A stretch of DNA of 64,000 nt from CADEED01 sp041395625 (GTDB taxonomy: Bacteria; Pseudomonadota; Gammaproteobacteria; Steroidobacterales; Steroidobacteraceae): the NCBI GenBank assembly GCA_041395625.1, contig JAWLAE010000004.1:124001-188000 (forward strand), given 5' to 3'. Each line of letters opens with the position of its first letter. Positions within the stretch are counted from its first letter, which is position 1. The notes under the pieces were generated by a model. That model searched no databases and was not told the origin of the DNA. It saw nothing but the letters and a program-made list of their open reading frames with translations. The translations under genes and the position numbers were made by a program. This document shows positions 1-8,820 of the stretch, piece after piece.

Positions 1-2
1 GG

Positions 3-1163
3 CAGTGGAACGCAGCGGAGTTGCAGCAGTACGCCGGCTTCGCCGCGGTGTTCATGCCGGGCGGGCGGGCGCCGCGCAAGGGCGAAGTGTTTCGCAATCC
101 GGCACTGGCCAGCACCTACGAGGCTATCGCCGCGGGCGGTCGCGATGCGTTCTATCGCGGCGCCATAGCGGCCAAGATCGCCGCTTGCCTGCGCGCGAAC
201 GGCGGCTACCTCAGCGAGAGCGATCTGGCGGCGCATCGCTCCACCTGGGTGGAGCCAATTGCCACTAACTATCGCGGCTACGACGTCTGGCAACTGCCGC
301 CGAACACGCAGGGCCTCGCGACGCTGCAGATGCTCAATATTCTGGAGGGTCATGACCTCGAAGCCCTGGGGTTCGGTGCCGCGGACTACGCGCATCTGTT
401 CATCGAGGCCAAGAAGCTCGCCTTCGAGGACCGAGCGCGCTACTACGCCGATCCCGAGTTCTCGCGCGCGCCGCTCGAGCGCTTGCTCTCGAAGGATTAC
501 GCCGCGACCCGGGGCAAACTGATTGCACCCGAGCGCGCCGCCAGCCGCTACCCGACGGACAGCGCGTCACTCGATCGATCGGACACCGTGTATCTCACCG
601 TCGCTGACGAGGCCGGCAACATGGTGTCGCTCATACAAAGTAACTACCGCGGCATGGGCTCGGGCATGACACCCGACGGGCTGGGCTTCGTGCTGCAGGA
701 TCGCGGCGAGTTGTTTGCACTCGAAGACGGCCACGCCAACGTCTATGCGCCCGGCAAGCGGCCATTCCATACCATCATCCCCGGCTTCGTCACGAAGGGC
801 GGCAAGCCATGGCTCAGCTTCGGCGTCATGGGCGGTGGCATGCAGCCGCAGGGCCAGGTGCAGGTGCTGGTCAATCTGATCGACTTCGGCATGAACCTGC
901 AGGAAGCGGGTGACGCGCCGCGTATCCGGCACGATGGCTCCAGTGAACCGACCGGCGAACGCATGCGCGACGGCGGCACCGTCGTGCTGGAGCCCGCGTT
1001 CTCGCTCGAACTGGCCGGCGCACTCGAGGCGCGCGGTCATCGGGTGCGGCATGCGAACGAGGGCGACTTCGGCGGCTACCAGGCGATCCTGCGTGATCCC
1101 GCCACGGGCGTGTTTTTCGGGGCCTCGGAGTCGCGCAAGGATGGGGCGGCGCAGGGGTATTGA
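3..1163 (+). CDS. ggt: gamma-glutamyltransferase family protein, 5' end outside window
   Basis: The frame is open from base 3, so the N-terminal part lies upstream of the window. The visible ~386 residues match the end of the large subunit and the whole small subunit of gamma-glutamyltranspeptidase, an Ntn-hydrolase that cleaves gamma-glutamyl bonds such as that of glutathione, usually in the periplasm. The self-processing and catalytic threonine is probably the Thr of SDTVYLTVAD, codon at 585-587. It is followed by the family's serine/glycine-rich NYRGMGSGM stretch, PFHTIIPGF, and the FGVMGGGMQPQGQVQ segment. The family call is firm. Whether it acts on glutathione or on another acylated amine cannot be told from this fragment. 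Confidence 0.88.
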   Translation, partial: QWNAAELQQYAGFAAVFMPGGRAPRKGEVFRNPALASTYEAIAAGGRDAFYRGAIAAKIAACLRANGGYLSESDLAAHRSTWVEPIATNYRGYDVWQLPPNTQGLATLQMLNILEGHDLEALGFGAADYAHLFIEAKKLAFEDRARYYADPEFSRAPLERLLSKDYAATRGKLIAPERAASRYPTDSASLDRSDTVYLTVADEAGNMVSLIQSNYRGMGSGMTPDGLGFVLQDRGELFALEDGHANVYAPGKRPFHTIIPGFVTKGGKPWLSFGVMGGGMQPQGQVQVLVNLIDFGMNLQEAGDAPRIRHDGSSEPTGERMRDGGTVVLEPAFSLELAGALEARGHRVRHANEGDFGGYQAILRDPATGVFFGASESRKDGAAQGY

Positions 1164-1562
1164 ATCGGTGCGCCGATAGGTAGCGTGAGCACCGGACGAC
1201 CAGGTCGCATGGCGCTCCAATGTTGCATCTGGCCATCGATGACAAAGAGAGTGTCATGGAAGGCGAAATCAACTCACTTGGACAGGAGATTTTTCAGGGG
1301 ATTCCCAAAGACACATAGCGGGCGTATTGTCTTGCTGACGTGCCACAGACTATTCGATCTGTGCGCGAGGGAATGGACGATGCGCAGTTTTTCGCGATCA
1401 TCGTTTGAGTCAAATGACGGATTCTCGCCGTCTCGCCGTCTCGCCGTCTCGCGGCGCTGCGGATTCTGACAGCAGCAATTTCCAGCCGTTTGCCGTTGTA
1501 GCTCGTGGGCCTGCTGGTCCGCGCGCGGTGTTCCGTTGCCGATCAAGCTTGGGAGCTGTCAC
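1164..1562. other. 399-bp intergenic stretch with octamer tandem repeat
   Basis: No convincing gene is present. At 1423-1454 the octamer TCTCGCCG occurs three times perfectly and once with one mismatch. A 32-codon ORF (1220-1318, plus strand, starts MLHLAIDDKE) has ordinary-looking composition but no recognised relative. A longer plus-strand ORF starting at 1185 has shadow-like Arg/Ser-rich composition. The stretch separates the gamma-glutamyltransferase gene from the RHS locus and probably holds the promoter of that locus. I could not pick a clear -35/-10 pair. Confidence 0.5.
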
Positions 1563-2009
1563 ATGAAATTCCTGACTTCTCGCGCCCGTTTGCAGGTGGC
1601 GATGTTGCTGCTGTCGGCAGTGTTTGGCCTATTAGCGCTGGCGGAATCACCAACCTTTGTACAGCAATGGGCGGCTAATGCAGTCGCTGGACTGCGGCCG
1701 GACGCCGTGGATCCGGCGGCTCCCGAATCCGAACCGATGCAATGTGCCGCCGGGTGCGAGCGCATGATGAACGAGGACAGGGGCATCTGCGGCGGCTACG
1801 TCAAGCAGGAGGAACGTGAGCGGCGTGGCATTCCGCCGCCCACGCGACGCTGCCATTACGAGGCGCTGGAGCGCTACAGTGCGTGTCTGACCAATTGTGG
1901 TCGGCCGGCACCGTCTGTGATCGAACGGTTTTCGGAGGCACCGCAGTTTCCGACGCTGCCGCCAGTCGGCACGCCAGCCGCGCTGACCACCACGGGGAAA
2001 CGCCCATGA
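1563..2009 (+). CDS. small exported six-cysteine protein, first gene of RHS operon
   Basis: This is a 148-residue protein that I do not recognise. Residues 1-28 form a positively charged, hydrophobic signal peptide or anchor (MKFLTSRARL, then MLLLSAVFGLLALA). The mature part has six cysteines at about 61, 65, 76, 97, 108 and 112, including a CAAGC and a CLTNC motif (twin CX3C). The tail is proline-rich. ATG at 1563 is preceded by GGGAG, whereas the upstream in-frame start at 1536 lacks that support. Its stop overlaps the rhs start by four bases (ATGA), so the two genes are probably translationally coupled. Because the RHS protein also appears to be exported, it may be a disulfide-bonded periplasmic partner or chaperone. 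That role is inference only. Confidence 0.65.
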   Translation: MKFLTSRARLQVAMLLLSAVFGLLALAESPTFVQQWAANAVAGLRPDAVDPAAPESEPMQCAAGCERMMNEDRGICGGYVKQEERERRGIPPPTRRCHYEALERYSACLTNCGRPAPSVIERFSEAPQFPTLPPVGTPAALTTTGKRP

Positions 2010-5000
2010 GCGCGGGCAGCAGATTGGCGATGCGCGCGGGACTCGCCTTACTGGCCCTTGTGCATGGCTACGTCTTCGCGGCAGCGGGTCGAACGGCGAC
2101 AGCGTTCGAGGTATCGCCGACAGGTGAGGCAACCTATACGGTGCCGATCTTTGCGCCGGCCGGGATCCGCAATCTCGCGCCGCAGCTGGCGTTCAGCTAC
2201 TCGCATCGGGCGGGTGCCGGCAACGCGTGGCTCGGCGCCGGCTGGGACATCGCGGGTCTTACGGCCATTGCGCGCTGTCCCAAGACTTGGGCGCAGGACG
2301 GCGTGTCAGTCGGTGTCCAGCTGGATGCGACCGATCGCTTTTGTCTCGACGGCCAGCAGCTCAAGCTCTTTAACGGGACGTATGGCGCGGACGGCGCGGA
2401 ATACCGCACCGAGATAGAGTCGTTTGCGCGGATTCGTTCCTACGGCGTTGCCGGCACGGGACCGGCGTATTTTGTAGTCGAGCACAAGGATGGCACGGTA
2501 ACCGAATATGGCACGCGCGCTGACTCGCGCATCGAAGCGTTGGGATCGGCCACCGTGCGTGTCTGGTCCGTCTCGACGGCGCGCGATCGCAATGACAACC
2601 GCATCGAGTACAACTACACCGAAGATACGACTTACGGCAGTTTTCGCATTGCCAATGTGCAATACACGACGAATCCCACGCAAGGCTTGACGACAGCGCC
2701 ATACACGATCGTCTTTACCTACGAGACGCAGCCAGTTACGGAAATCCAGAGTGGTTACCAGGGTGGCAAACTGGTCAAGGACGTCATTCGCCTGACGCGA
2801 GTCGATGTGAACCATGCTGGTAGCACGCTGCAGCGTCGTTACACCGTCGCGTACGAGAGCACGCTTTCGTCGGCGAGTCGTAGTCGAGTGGCCTCGATTA
2901 CCGAATGCGCCGGCAGCTCGGGCACGGATTGCCTGCCGGCCACAACCTTCAGTTATCAAAACGGCACCAACGCCTACACGGCGTCGACTGCCACGCCCAA
3001 CTACGCGCTGCAGAACACCCGCTCGATGGTTCTAGACGTAAACGGTGACGGCCGCAGTGATCTGGTGTATCCGTCGAGCGCCACGCAAGGCGCCGGCACC
3101 TGGATGATCGCCTTCGCCAACGCCAACGGCGGCTACAACACCGCATTTAGCAGCGGCGTGTCGAACGCCATGTACTGGTACGCGATCCCGATCGACTACG
3201 ACGCTGATGGGTTGGGCGATCTGCTGGTGCCCTATAACAACTCGACCTGGTGGTTCATAAAGGGCACGACGAGCGGGTTTGCGGCCGCGGTCAATACGGG
3301 TGTCTCGGCCGTGGGAGCGGTTGAGGCACGAGCTCTCGACGTCAATGGGGATGGGCTCGAAGACCTCGTCTGGAACACAGGCACGCAGCTTTGGTATCGA
3401 CTGCGCGTGTGGGGCGGCACGTTCAGTTCTACCGCTAGTCTCTTGGCAGACCCTGGTGCGACGATATTGCTTGAGGGAGGTTCAGGTCGTAATCACGGCA
3501 TGGCGCCAGATTTCAATGGCGACGGGCACGCCGACCTGATACTCACGACTTCCTACGAATGGCCTTTCGGAGGCTACATCTACCTCACCGAAGCTATTTT
3601 GTGTGGTACGAGCAATGTCATGTTCCTTGGCAGCTTTTCGTCGCCGAATGGTCTCGTGACCGGCGACTTCAATGCCGACGGATACAGCGATATCGCTATC
3701 CCGATGGGCACGGGCGGGCAATGGACTTATCGATTCAGCACCGGTATGGATATGACCGCCGAATACTCTGGTGCGAGCTATATCGCTCAGAATACCTACT
3801 ACGCCATCGTTACGGATTGGGACAGCGATGGCTACTCCGACATTCTCGTGCCCGGCACCGACGGGATCTGGAAGGTCATCCGCTCGAGCGGCGAGCAGCT
3901 GTCGACGGTGATTAGCACTGGCGTGTCGGTGGGCTCGCTCGACAGCGATTTTCTGGTGGACGTGGATGGCGATGGCCTAGCCGACGTGCTGACGATCTCG
4001 GCGAGCAATGGTCTGGTCAGCGTGCACAGACATCAGGGCGTGATTCCAGATCTGCTCACGACGGCGACCGACGGATTTGGCAACTACGTTAATTTCAGTT
4101 ATGCCGCGCTCTCGAACGCGAACTCATACCGATACTTCAACGCAGTCTTTCCTTACCAGGACTACAGCGGACCGATTTCGGTGGTCACGAATGTCACGCA
4201 GAGCGACGGAATCGGCGGCACTTACAATGTGAGCGGCTTCTATTATGAAGGCGCACTGATCAATCGACAGGGTCGAGGCTTTGCAGGGTTCTTGTACCGT
4301 TCGTGGCTGGACAGTCGAGACAATACGGCGCAACGCCGGTCCTACTGGCGAGCCTTTCCCTATACAGGGATTGTGTCAAACGCGAGACGCACGGTTGAAC
4401 CATCGGGCAACGCAGTCACCGAGGACCAGTTTGGCGCCAGCCATATCACGTTAGGGAGCGGCTACGAAACCCGCTACTTTCCGTACTACACCCAGAACAC
4501 GCATACCGATCGCGATCCGTCTTACGGTTTTGTCAGCACCCGCATCGTCACAGAAACTACTAACGTCATCGATTCAACGAGTGGCGTGCCCACGTCGGTC
4601 TCTAAGGTCGTCAGCGAGCCGTCGGGCGCGAATGGACTAAGTACCGGTCAAACTTGGACCGAAGTGGTCACGACGACGCTGAACAATGACACGAACAACT
4701 GGTGTCTAGGCGTTCCTGCATATGTATCGGTCGAAAGTAGTCATACCGGATATGGTGGCACGCAGCAAACTCGCACGACGTCAGCCTCGTGGAATACGGC
4801 CAAGTGTCGACCGGACGCGACCACGATTCAGCCGGGCGATCCAACGTGGAACGTTGTCAACGAACTGGAATACGACGTATTCGGCAATGTGAAAAAGACG
4901 ACTGTGACGGGCGCCGGCATGACCGCACGGACGACCACGACCATCTGGACTAGCGATGGGCGTTTCCCCGCCACGACTACCAACGCGCTGGCACAGACCA

Positions 5001-8000
5001 CCACCACCGCGTTCAGCAGCGTGACCGGTTTGCCCACTTCCCAGACCGATCCCAATGGGCTCACGGTTTTGTGGTTGTATGACAACTTCAATCGCAAGAC
5101 ACGAGAGAACCGGCCGGATGGAACGGCGAGCACCTGGACCTATGTCAGCTGCCCTGCCACCTATTATTGCGGCGATCCGTTGCTGCGCGGGTATGTTCAG
5201 CAATCATCACTGGACACCGGTGGCGCGACAATCAGCTATCAACTACTTTTCTTTGATATTTTCGAACGCACGAAGTATGACGAGCGCAGCAATCTCAATG
5301 GCTCGTTGACAAATATCCACACGATCTTCGACGCGCTGGGTCGAACTGCCGCTGTCAGCTTGCCGTACTTCGACACTGGCGGGGCCGCCGGGTACGTGAC
5401 GACAACGTACGATGTCTTGAATCGAGTCACGAGTGTATCGCGGCCGATCAGCGCGTCCAATTCCACGCCTCAGACCACCACTAACTATTATGAAGGACTG
5501 AAGACGCGCACGGTTGATCCGCAGGGCAAGCAGTCGTGGACGATCTCGAATGCCAACGGACAGGTGGTCCGCGCGGCCGATCACAGTCAGTACCATCAGC
5601 AATTCGATTTCGATGCATTTGGCAACACTGTGCGCGTGAGAGACTACTACAACACCGTTATGCAAACGGGCACGTACAACATTCGCGGGATGCGCACGGC
5701 GTCGACTGATGTCGACATGGGCAGTTGGAGTTACACGTTCAATGCCCTGGGCGAACTCACCTCGCAGACCGACGCCAAAAATCAGGTCACCTCGATGCAG
5801 TATGACGCATTGGGACGGGAAGTCTTACGCACCGAGCCGAACGCGGGTGGCACCATCACGACTGCGTTGACCTGGGGCAACAGTGCTGCAGCGAAGGACA
5901 TTGGTCGTTTGACGCGCGCAGACCGATACGGGACGGACATAACAGCTTATTGGGAAACGTACGGGTTCGACAGTCTGGGACGTCCGAGCGTCACCTACGT
6001 CAATACGCTGGGCGAGACGCACGCCATCAATTTTACCTACAACAGCTCGACCGGGCTGATGGACTCGATCATGTATCCGGCCAGCACGTCCGGGTATCGA
6101 CATCAGGTCGTGTACGAGTATCAGTACGGGCAGCTCAAGAAGGTCCGCGACATCGGCAACACGGTCACGTACTGGTTGGCCAACAGCGTCGATGTGCACG
6201 GCAACGTCATCGACGAGTCGCTGGGCAATGGCCTGCGCACGACCCGCCGCTTCGATGCCGTCACCGGCCTGCCCACGTTCATTCGCACGGGTCCGGGCGG
6301 CGGCACCGCGACACAGAATCTCAACTATGGCTTCGATCTGGTCGGCAACCTCACCTGGCGGAGCGATGCCAATCAGGGTCTGACCGAGAGCCTGACCTAC
6401 GACAACCTGTATCGACTCACCCAGTCGACCGTCACGGGCGCACCGACGCTGACGATTGCCTACAACGCCTACGGCAACATCATGTCGCGCAGCGATGTGG
6501 GCAGTTATACCTACCACCCGAGCAAGATCCATGCGGTTACAGCAGCCGGCGGGTTTTCATATGTCTATGACGCCAATGGCAATATAACAACCCGCAACGG
6601 CTCGACGGTCACCTGGTTTGCGAACAACAAGCCCAAGAGCATTGCCGGCAATGGCCAGACGAGCACGTTCGAGTACGGGCCGAGTGGCCAGTACTGGAAA
6701 CAGACCGCGACCTACTCGAATGGCCCGGAGACCACGCTCTACATTGGCGGGCTGCTGGAGAAAGTCACCAATAGCACGCTCACGTCGTGGCGGCACTACA
6801 TCAAGGCCAATGGCCGCACGGTCGCGATCTACAGCCGGGCGAGCACCGGGGCGACCAACACGATCTATCCGCTCACGGATCATCTCGGCAGCACCGATGC
6901 GATCACCGACAGCGCTGGCACGGTGCTGGTGCGCGAGTCGTTCACCGCTTGGGGTGCGCGCAGAGGATCCAACTGGCAGGGCACGCCCACTACGCCCGAG
7001 ATGACCGCCATCGCCAACGCCACGCGCCGCGGCTTCACCGATCACACGATGCTCGACAATCTCGCGCTCGTGCACATGAATGGGCGCGTGTATGACCCGG
7101 CGATCGGGCGATTCCTGAGCGCCGATCCCTACATTCAGTTCCCGCTCAACACGCAGTCGTGGAACCGCTACTCGTACGTAGTCAACAATCCGCTCAGCTT
7201 CACCGATCCGAGTGGGTACTTCCTCAGTGGGCTGAAGAAGTTCGTCAAGAAATGGGGTGGGGCAATCATCAGTGTGGCCTTTTCAATGGCTGGTATGCCG
7301 TTCGTCGGTGCATTGGTCTCCAGCGCCTTTTCAACAGCGGCAAACGGCGGCAATGTTGGCAGTTTCGTGCGCGGTTTCGTGATCGGCGCGGCCGCCGGTA
7401 TGGTAGCCGGACCTATTGCCGGACGTATCTCTACCGGAATCGGAATGGCTGGCGGATCCATCGGTACGCAGGTATTCCGGGGTGCGCTGTCGGGCGGAAT
7501 CGCTGGTGGCCTGACCTCAGAAGTGTATGGTGGCTCATTCTGGAGCGGATTCGCCGGCGGTGCGATCACCGGCGGGATCACGGCGGGCGCGATGGGAATG
7601 TATCGTCAGCATCTACTTAACTCAGCCATTCGAAGTGGGCAGGTGTCCTGCAACCCCTGTAGCAGCGACGCGATGGGTGGCTTGCGCGAGTTTTCTCAAA
7701 GTCCACAGGGACAGCGGTTTCTCCAGGGACTGCGGCGAACTGGAGAGACTCTGTCAATCTCTGAGAGTCCGAGTTTTAACTCAGTTGCGAGATTCTGGTT
7801 CGACTCGGACGCGGGAAACCATACGCTTGGGTTGCCAACAGATCTCGCCGCCTATCGAAATAGTGGCTCCGGTCCCCTTGGCAACCAATACCGCTCGGCT
7901 ACCATTGGCAATTTGATCGCACACGAGACAGGGCACTATTATCCGGGCGGGCGGTTCGTACAACGCAACGTGATTGAGTCGGTGGATAGTCAGGGACTAA

Positions 8001-8152
8001 CAACTTTCACGGTGACGATGATCAGAGATCCTGCTGAAATCGTAGCGTCAGTGGTCGAAAATGGCCATCGCTTGTGGATGGGCTCGCCGTTACGTAGTCA
8101 TTATGGATTCTTGCGAGTGCCGCGACAGTACTGCATGGACTGTACGCGATGA
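2006..8152 (+). CDS. SpvB/FG-GAP/RHS-repeat polymorphic toxin with C-terminal HETGH zincin tip
   Basis: This is a 2048-residue protein. Residues 1-28 look like a Sec signal peptide. About 35-250 resemble the SpvB/TcaC N-terminal domain. About 343-660 hold seven FG-GAP/VCBS calcium-type repeats (DVNGDGRSDL, DFNGDGHADL, DVDGDGLADV). About 900-1690 are YD/RHS repeats, ending in the RHS core signature GRFLSADPY...NRYSYVVNNPLSFTDPSGYF near 1700-1735. The variable tip starts there, with a Gly/Ala-rich hydrophobic segment (about 1745-1870) and then a domain with HETGH at 1973-1977, the HExxH zinc-protease motif. ATG at 2006 overlaps the preceding stop. RHS shells encapsulate and deliver their tips in toxin families, so this tip is probably a secreted metallopeptidase. 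NleD/M91-like is possible but untested. Confidence 0.85.
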   Translation: MSAGSRLAMRAGLALLALVHGYVFAAAGRTATAFEVSPTGEATYTVPIFAPAGIRNLAPQLAFSYSHRAGAGNAWLGAGWDIAGLTAIARCPKTWAQDGVSVGVQLDATDRFCLDGQQLKLFNGTYGADGAEYRTEIESFARIRSYGVAGTGPAYFVVEHKDGTVTEYGTRADSRIEALGSATVRVWSVSTARDRNDNRIEYNYTEDTTYGSFRIANVQYTTNPTQGLTTAPYTIVFTYETQPVTEIQSGYQGGKLVKDVIRLTRVDVNHAGSTLQRRYTVAYESTLSSASRSRVASITECAGSSGTDCLPATTFSYQNGTNAYTASTATPNYALQNTRSMVLDVNGDGRSDLVYPSSATQGAGTWMIAFANANGGYNTAFSSGVSNAMYWYAIPIDYDADGLGDLLVPYNNSTWWFIKGTTSGFAAAVNTGVSAVGAVEARALDVNGDGLEDLVWNTGTQLWYRLRVWGGTFSSTASLLADPGATILLEGGSGRNHGMAPDFNGDGHADLILTTSYEWPFGGYIYLTEAILCGTSNVMFLGSFSSPNGLVTGDFNADGYSDIAIPMGTGGQWTYRFSTGMDMTAEYSGASYIAQNTYYAIVTDWDSDGYSDILVPGTDGIWKVIRSSGEQLSTVISTGVSVGSLDSDFLVDVDGDGLADVLTISASNGLVSVHRHQGVIPDLLTTATDGFGNYVNFSYAALSNANSYRYFNAVFPYQDYSGPISVVTNVTQSDGIGGTYNVSGFYYEGALINRQGRGFAGFLYRSWLDSRDNTAQRRSYWRAFPYTGIVSNARRTVEPSGNAVTEDQFGASHITLGSGYETRYFPYYTQNTHTDRDPSYGFVSTRIVTETTNVIDSTSGVPTSVSKVVSEPSGANGLSTGQTWTEVVTTTLNNDTNNWCLGVPAYVSVESSHTGYGGTQQTRTTSASWNTAKCRPDATTIQPGDPTWNVVNELEYDVFGNVKKTTVTGAGMTARTTTTIWTSDGRFPATTTNALAQTTTTAFSSVTGLPTSQTDPNGLTVLWLYDNFNRKTRENRPDGTASTWTYVSCPATYYCGDPLLRGYVQQSSLDTGGATISYQLLFFDIFERTKYDERSNLNGSLTNIHTIFDALGRTAAVSLPYFDTGGAAGYVTTTYDVLNRVTSVSRPISASNSTPQTTTNYYEGLKTRTVDPQGKQSWTISNANGQVVRAADHSQYHQQFDFDAFGNTVRVRDYYNTVMQTGTYNIRGMRTASTDVDMGSWSYTFNALGELTSQTDAKNQVTSMQYDALGREVLRTEPNAGGTITTALTWGNSAAAKDIGRLTRADRYGTDITAYWETYGFDSLGRPSVTYVNTLGETHAINFTYNSSTGLMDSIMYPASTSGYRHQVVYEYQYGQLKKVRDIGNTVTYWLANSVDVHGNVIDESLGNGLRTTRRFDAVTGLPTFIRTGPGGGTATQNLNYGFDLVGNLTWRSDANQGLTESLTYDNLYRLTQSTVTGAPTLTIAYNAYGNIMSRSDVGSYTYHPSKIHAVTAAGGFSYVYDANGNITTRNGSTVTWFANNKPKSIAGNGQTSTFEYGPSGQYWKQTATYSNGPETTLYIGGLLEKVTNSTLTSWRHYIKANGRTVAIYSRASTGATNTIYPLTDHLGSTDAITDSAGTVLVRESFTAWGARRGSNWQGTPTTPEMTAIANATRRGFTDHTMLDNLALVHMNGRVYDPAIGRFLSADPYIQFPLNTQSWNRYSYVVNNPLSFTDPSGYFLSGLKKFVKKWGGAIISVAFSMAGMPFVGALVSSAFSTAANGGNVGSFVRGFVIGAAAGMVAGPIAGRISTGIGMAGGSIGTQVFRGALSGGIAGGLTSEVYGGSFWSGFAGGAITGGITAGAMGMYRQHLLNSAIRSGQVSCNPCSSDAMGGLREFSQSPQGQRFLQGLRRTGETLSISESPSFNSVARFWFDSDAGNHTLGLPTDLAAYRNSGSGPLGNQYRSATIGNLIAHETGHYYPGGRFVQRNVIESVDSQGLTTFTVTMIRDPAEIVASVVENGHRLWMGSPLRSHYGFLRVPRQYCMDCTR
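6590..7103 (+). repeat. direct repeat copy 1 (RHS core), about 514 bp
   Basis: This part of the rhs gene recurs almost exactly at 8848-9361, offset by 2258 bp in the same orientation. It covers the NGSTVTW to VYDPAIG coding region. The encoded segments differ at only about eight of the first ~155 residues. The upstream and downstream flanks do not match. Confidence 0.9.
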
Positions 8153-8802
8153 GCGAAGCGCAATCAGTGCCACGTACCTGGCGCCCGGCGTTGCCACTCT
8201 CCGTCTGCGCAATGTTGTGTGGAGCATGCGGCGGCTATGTAGAGGAAGTTGTGCCGAATCCAAGTCTAGGCCAGGAAATCGAGACGCTCGACCCTCGTGT
8301 CGCGGAATTAGCTTTCGGCAGGCATTACATCATTCTTCCTGTGGAGTTTCCGGACGGCAGCGCGCATCAGATGGTCCATCTCCCTGAATATTTGCCCACG
8401 TTACTCTACAATCAGGGGCTGCTGTCAGGTCCTCAGCCTAGCGTGGGTTCACCGCTGAAGATCGAGCAGGCGCGTGGCCTGATCGGCAAACCGATCAAGC
8501 TTCAAAAGAGGATGGTGTTGACCATCGACAGCGCACCAAACGAACCGTGCGCCATCGGCGGCTTCGTCGAGCCTTCGGCTGCTGACCTGTGGGCGTCGAG
8601 TGAGAACGTCACCCTCGACACGATACTGAGTCAGTTCTTCCTTGAAAAGCGAATCGACAGTCCGACCGTCTCGGTGATTTATCACGTCAAAGATCAATAT
8701 GCGGTTCGGATCACCTGTGCGGACATCGCCAAGCTCATCCAGCTCGGTGCGCGGGTAGCTCGAACGGACACGATGAGTCGCATTGTGGTGTATCCCCCTT
8801 AA
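8149..8802 (+). CDS. candidate immunity protein for RHS zincin tip, lipoprotein-like
   Basis: This is a 217-residue protein with no family I recognise. The N-terminus has a hydrophobic stretch ending LCGACGG, a non-canonical lipobox, so it is probably exported and possibly lipid-anchored. The start overlaps the rhs stop by four bases (ATGA). A gene directly after the toxin tip is the position where cognate immunity genes of polymorphic toxins normally lie. An exported immunity protein would suit a toxin acting in the periplasm or on the envelope. Two further cysteines (in EPCAIGG and ITCADIA) could pair. Base composition looks less GC-rich than the neighbouring housekeeping genes, consistent with acquisition. 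The function is inferred from position only. Confidence 0.6.
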   Translation: MSEAQSVPRTWRPALPLSVCAMLCGACGGYVEEVVPNPSLGQEIETLDPRVAELAFGRHYIILPVEFPDGSAHQMVHLPEYLPTLLYNQGLLSGPQPSVGSPLKIEQARGLIGKPIKLQKRMVLTIDSAPNEPCAIGGFVEPSAADLWASSENVTLDTILSQFFLEKRIDSPTVSVIYHVKDQYAVRITCADIAKLIQLGARVARTDTMSRIVVYPP

Positions 8803-8820
8803 GCGACCGCGGCGCGCGAG

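Noticed and set aside
1185..1469. 94-codon plus-strand ORF in the gap before the RHS operon
   Set aside because: Arg/Ser-rich composition without any recognisable motif, and no ribosome-binding site.
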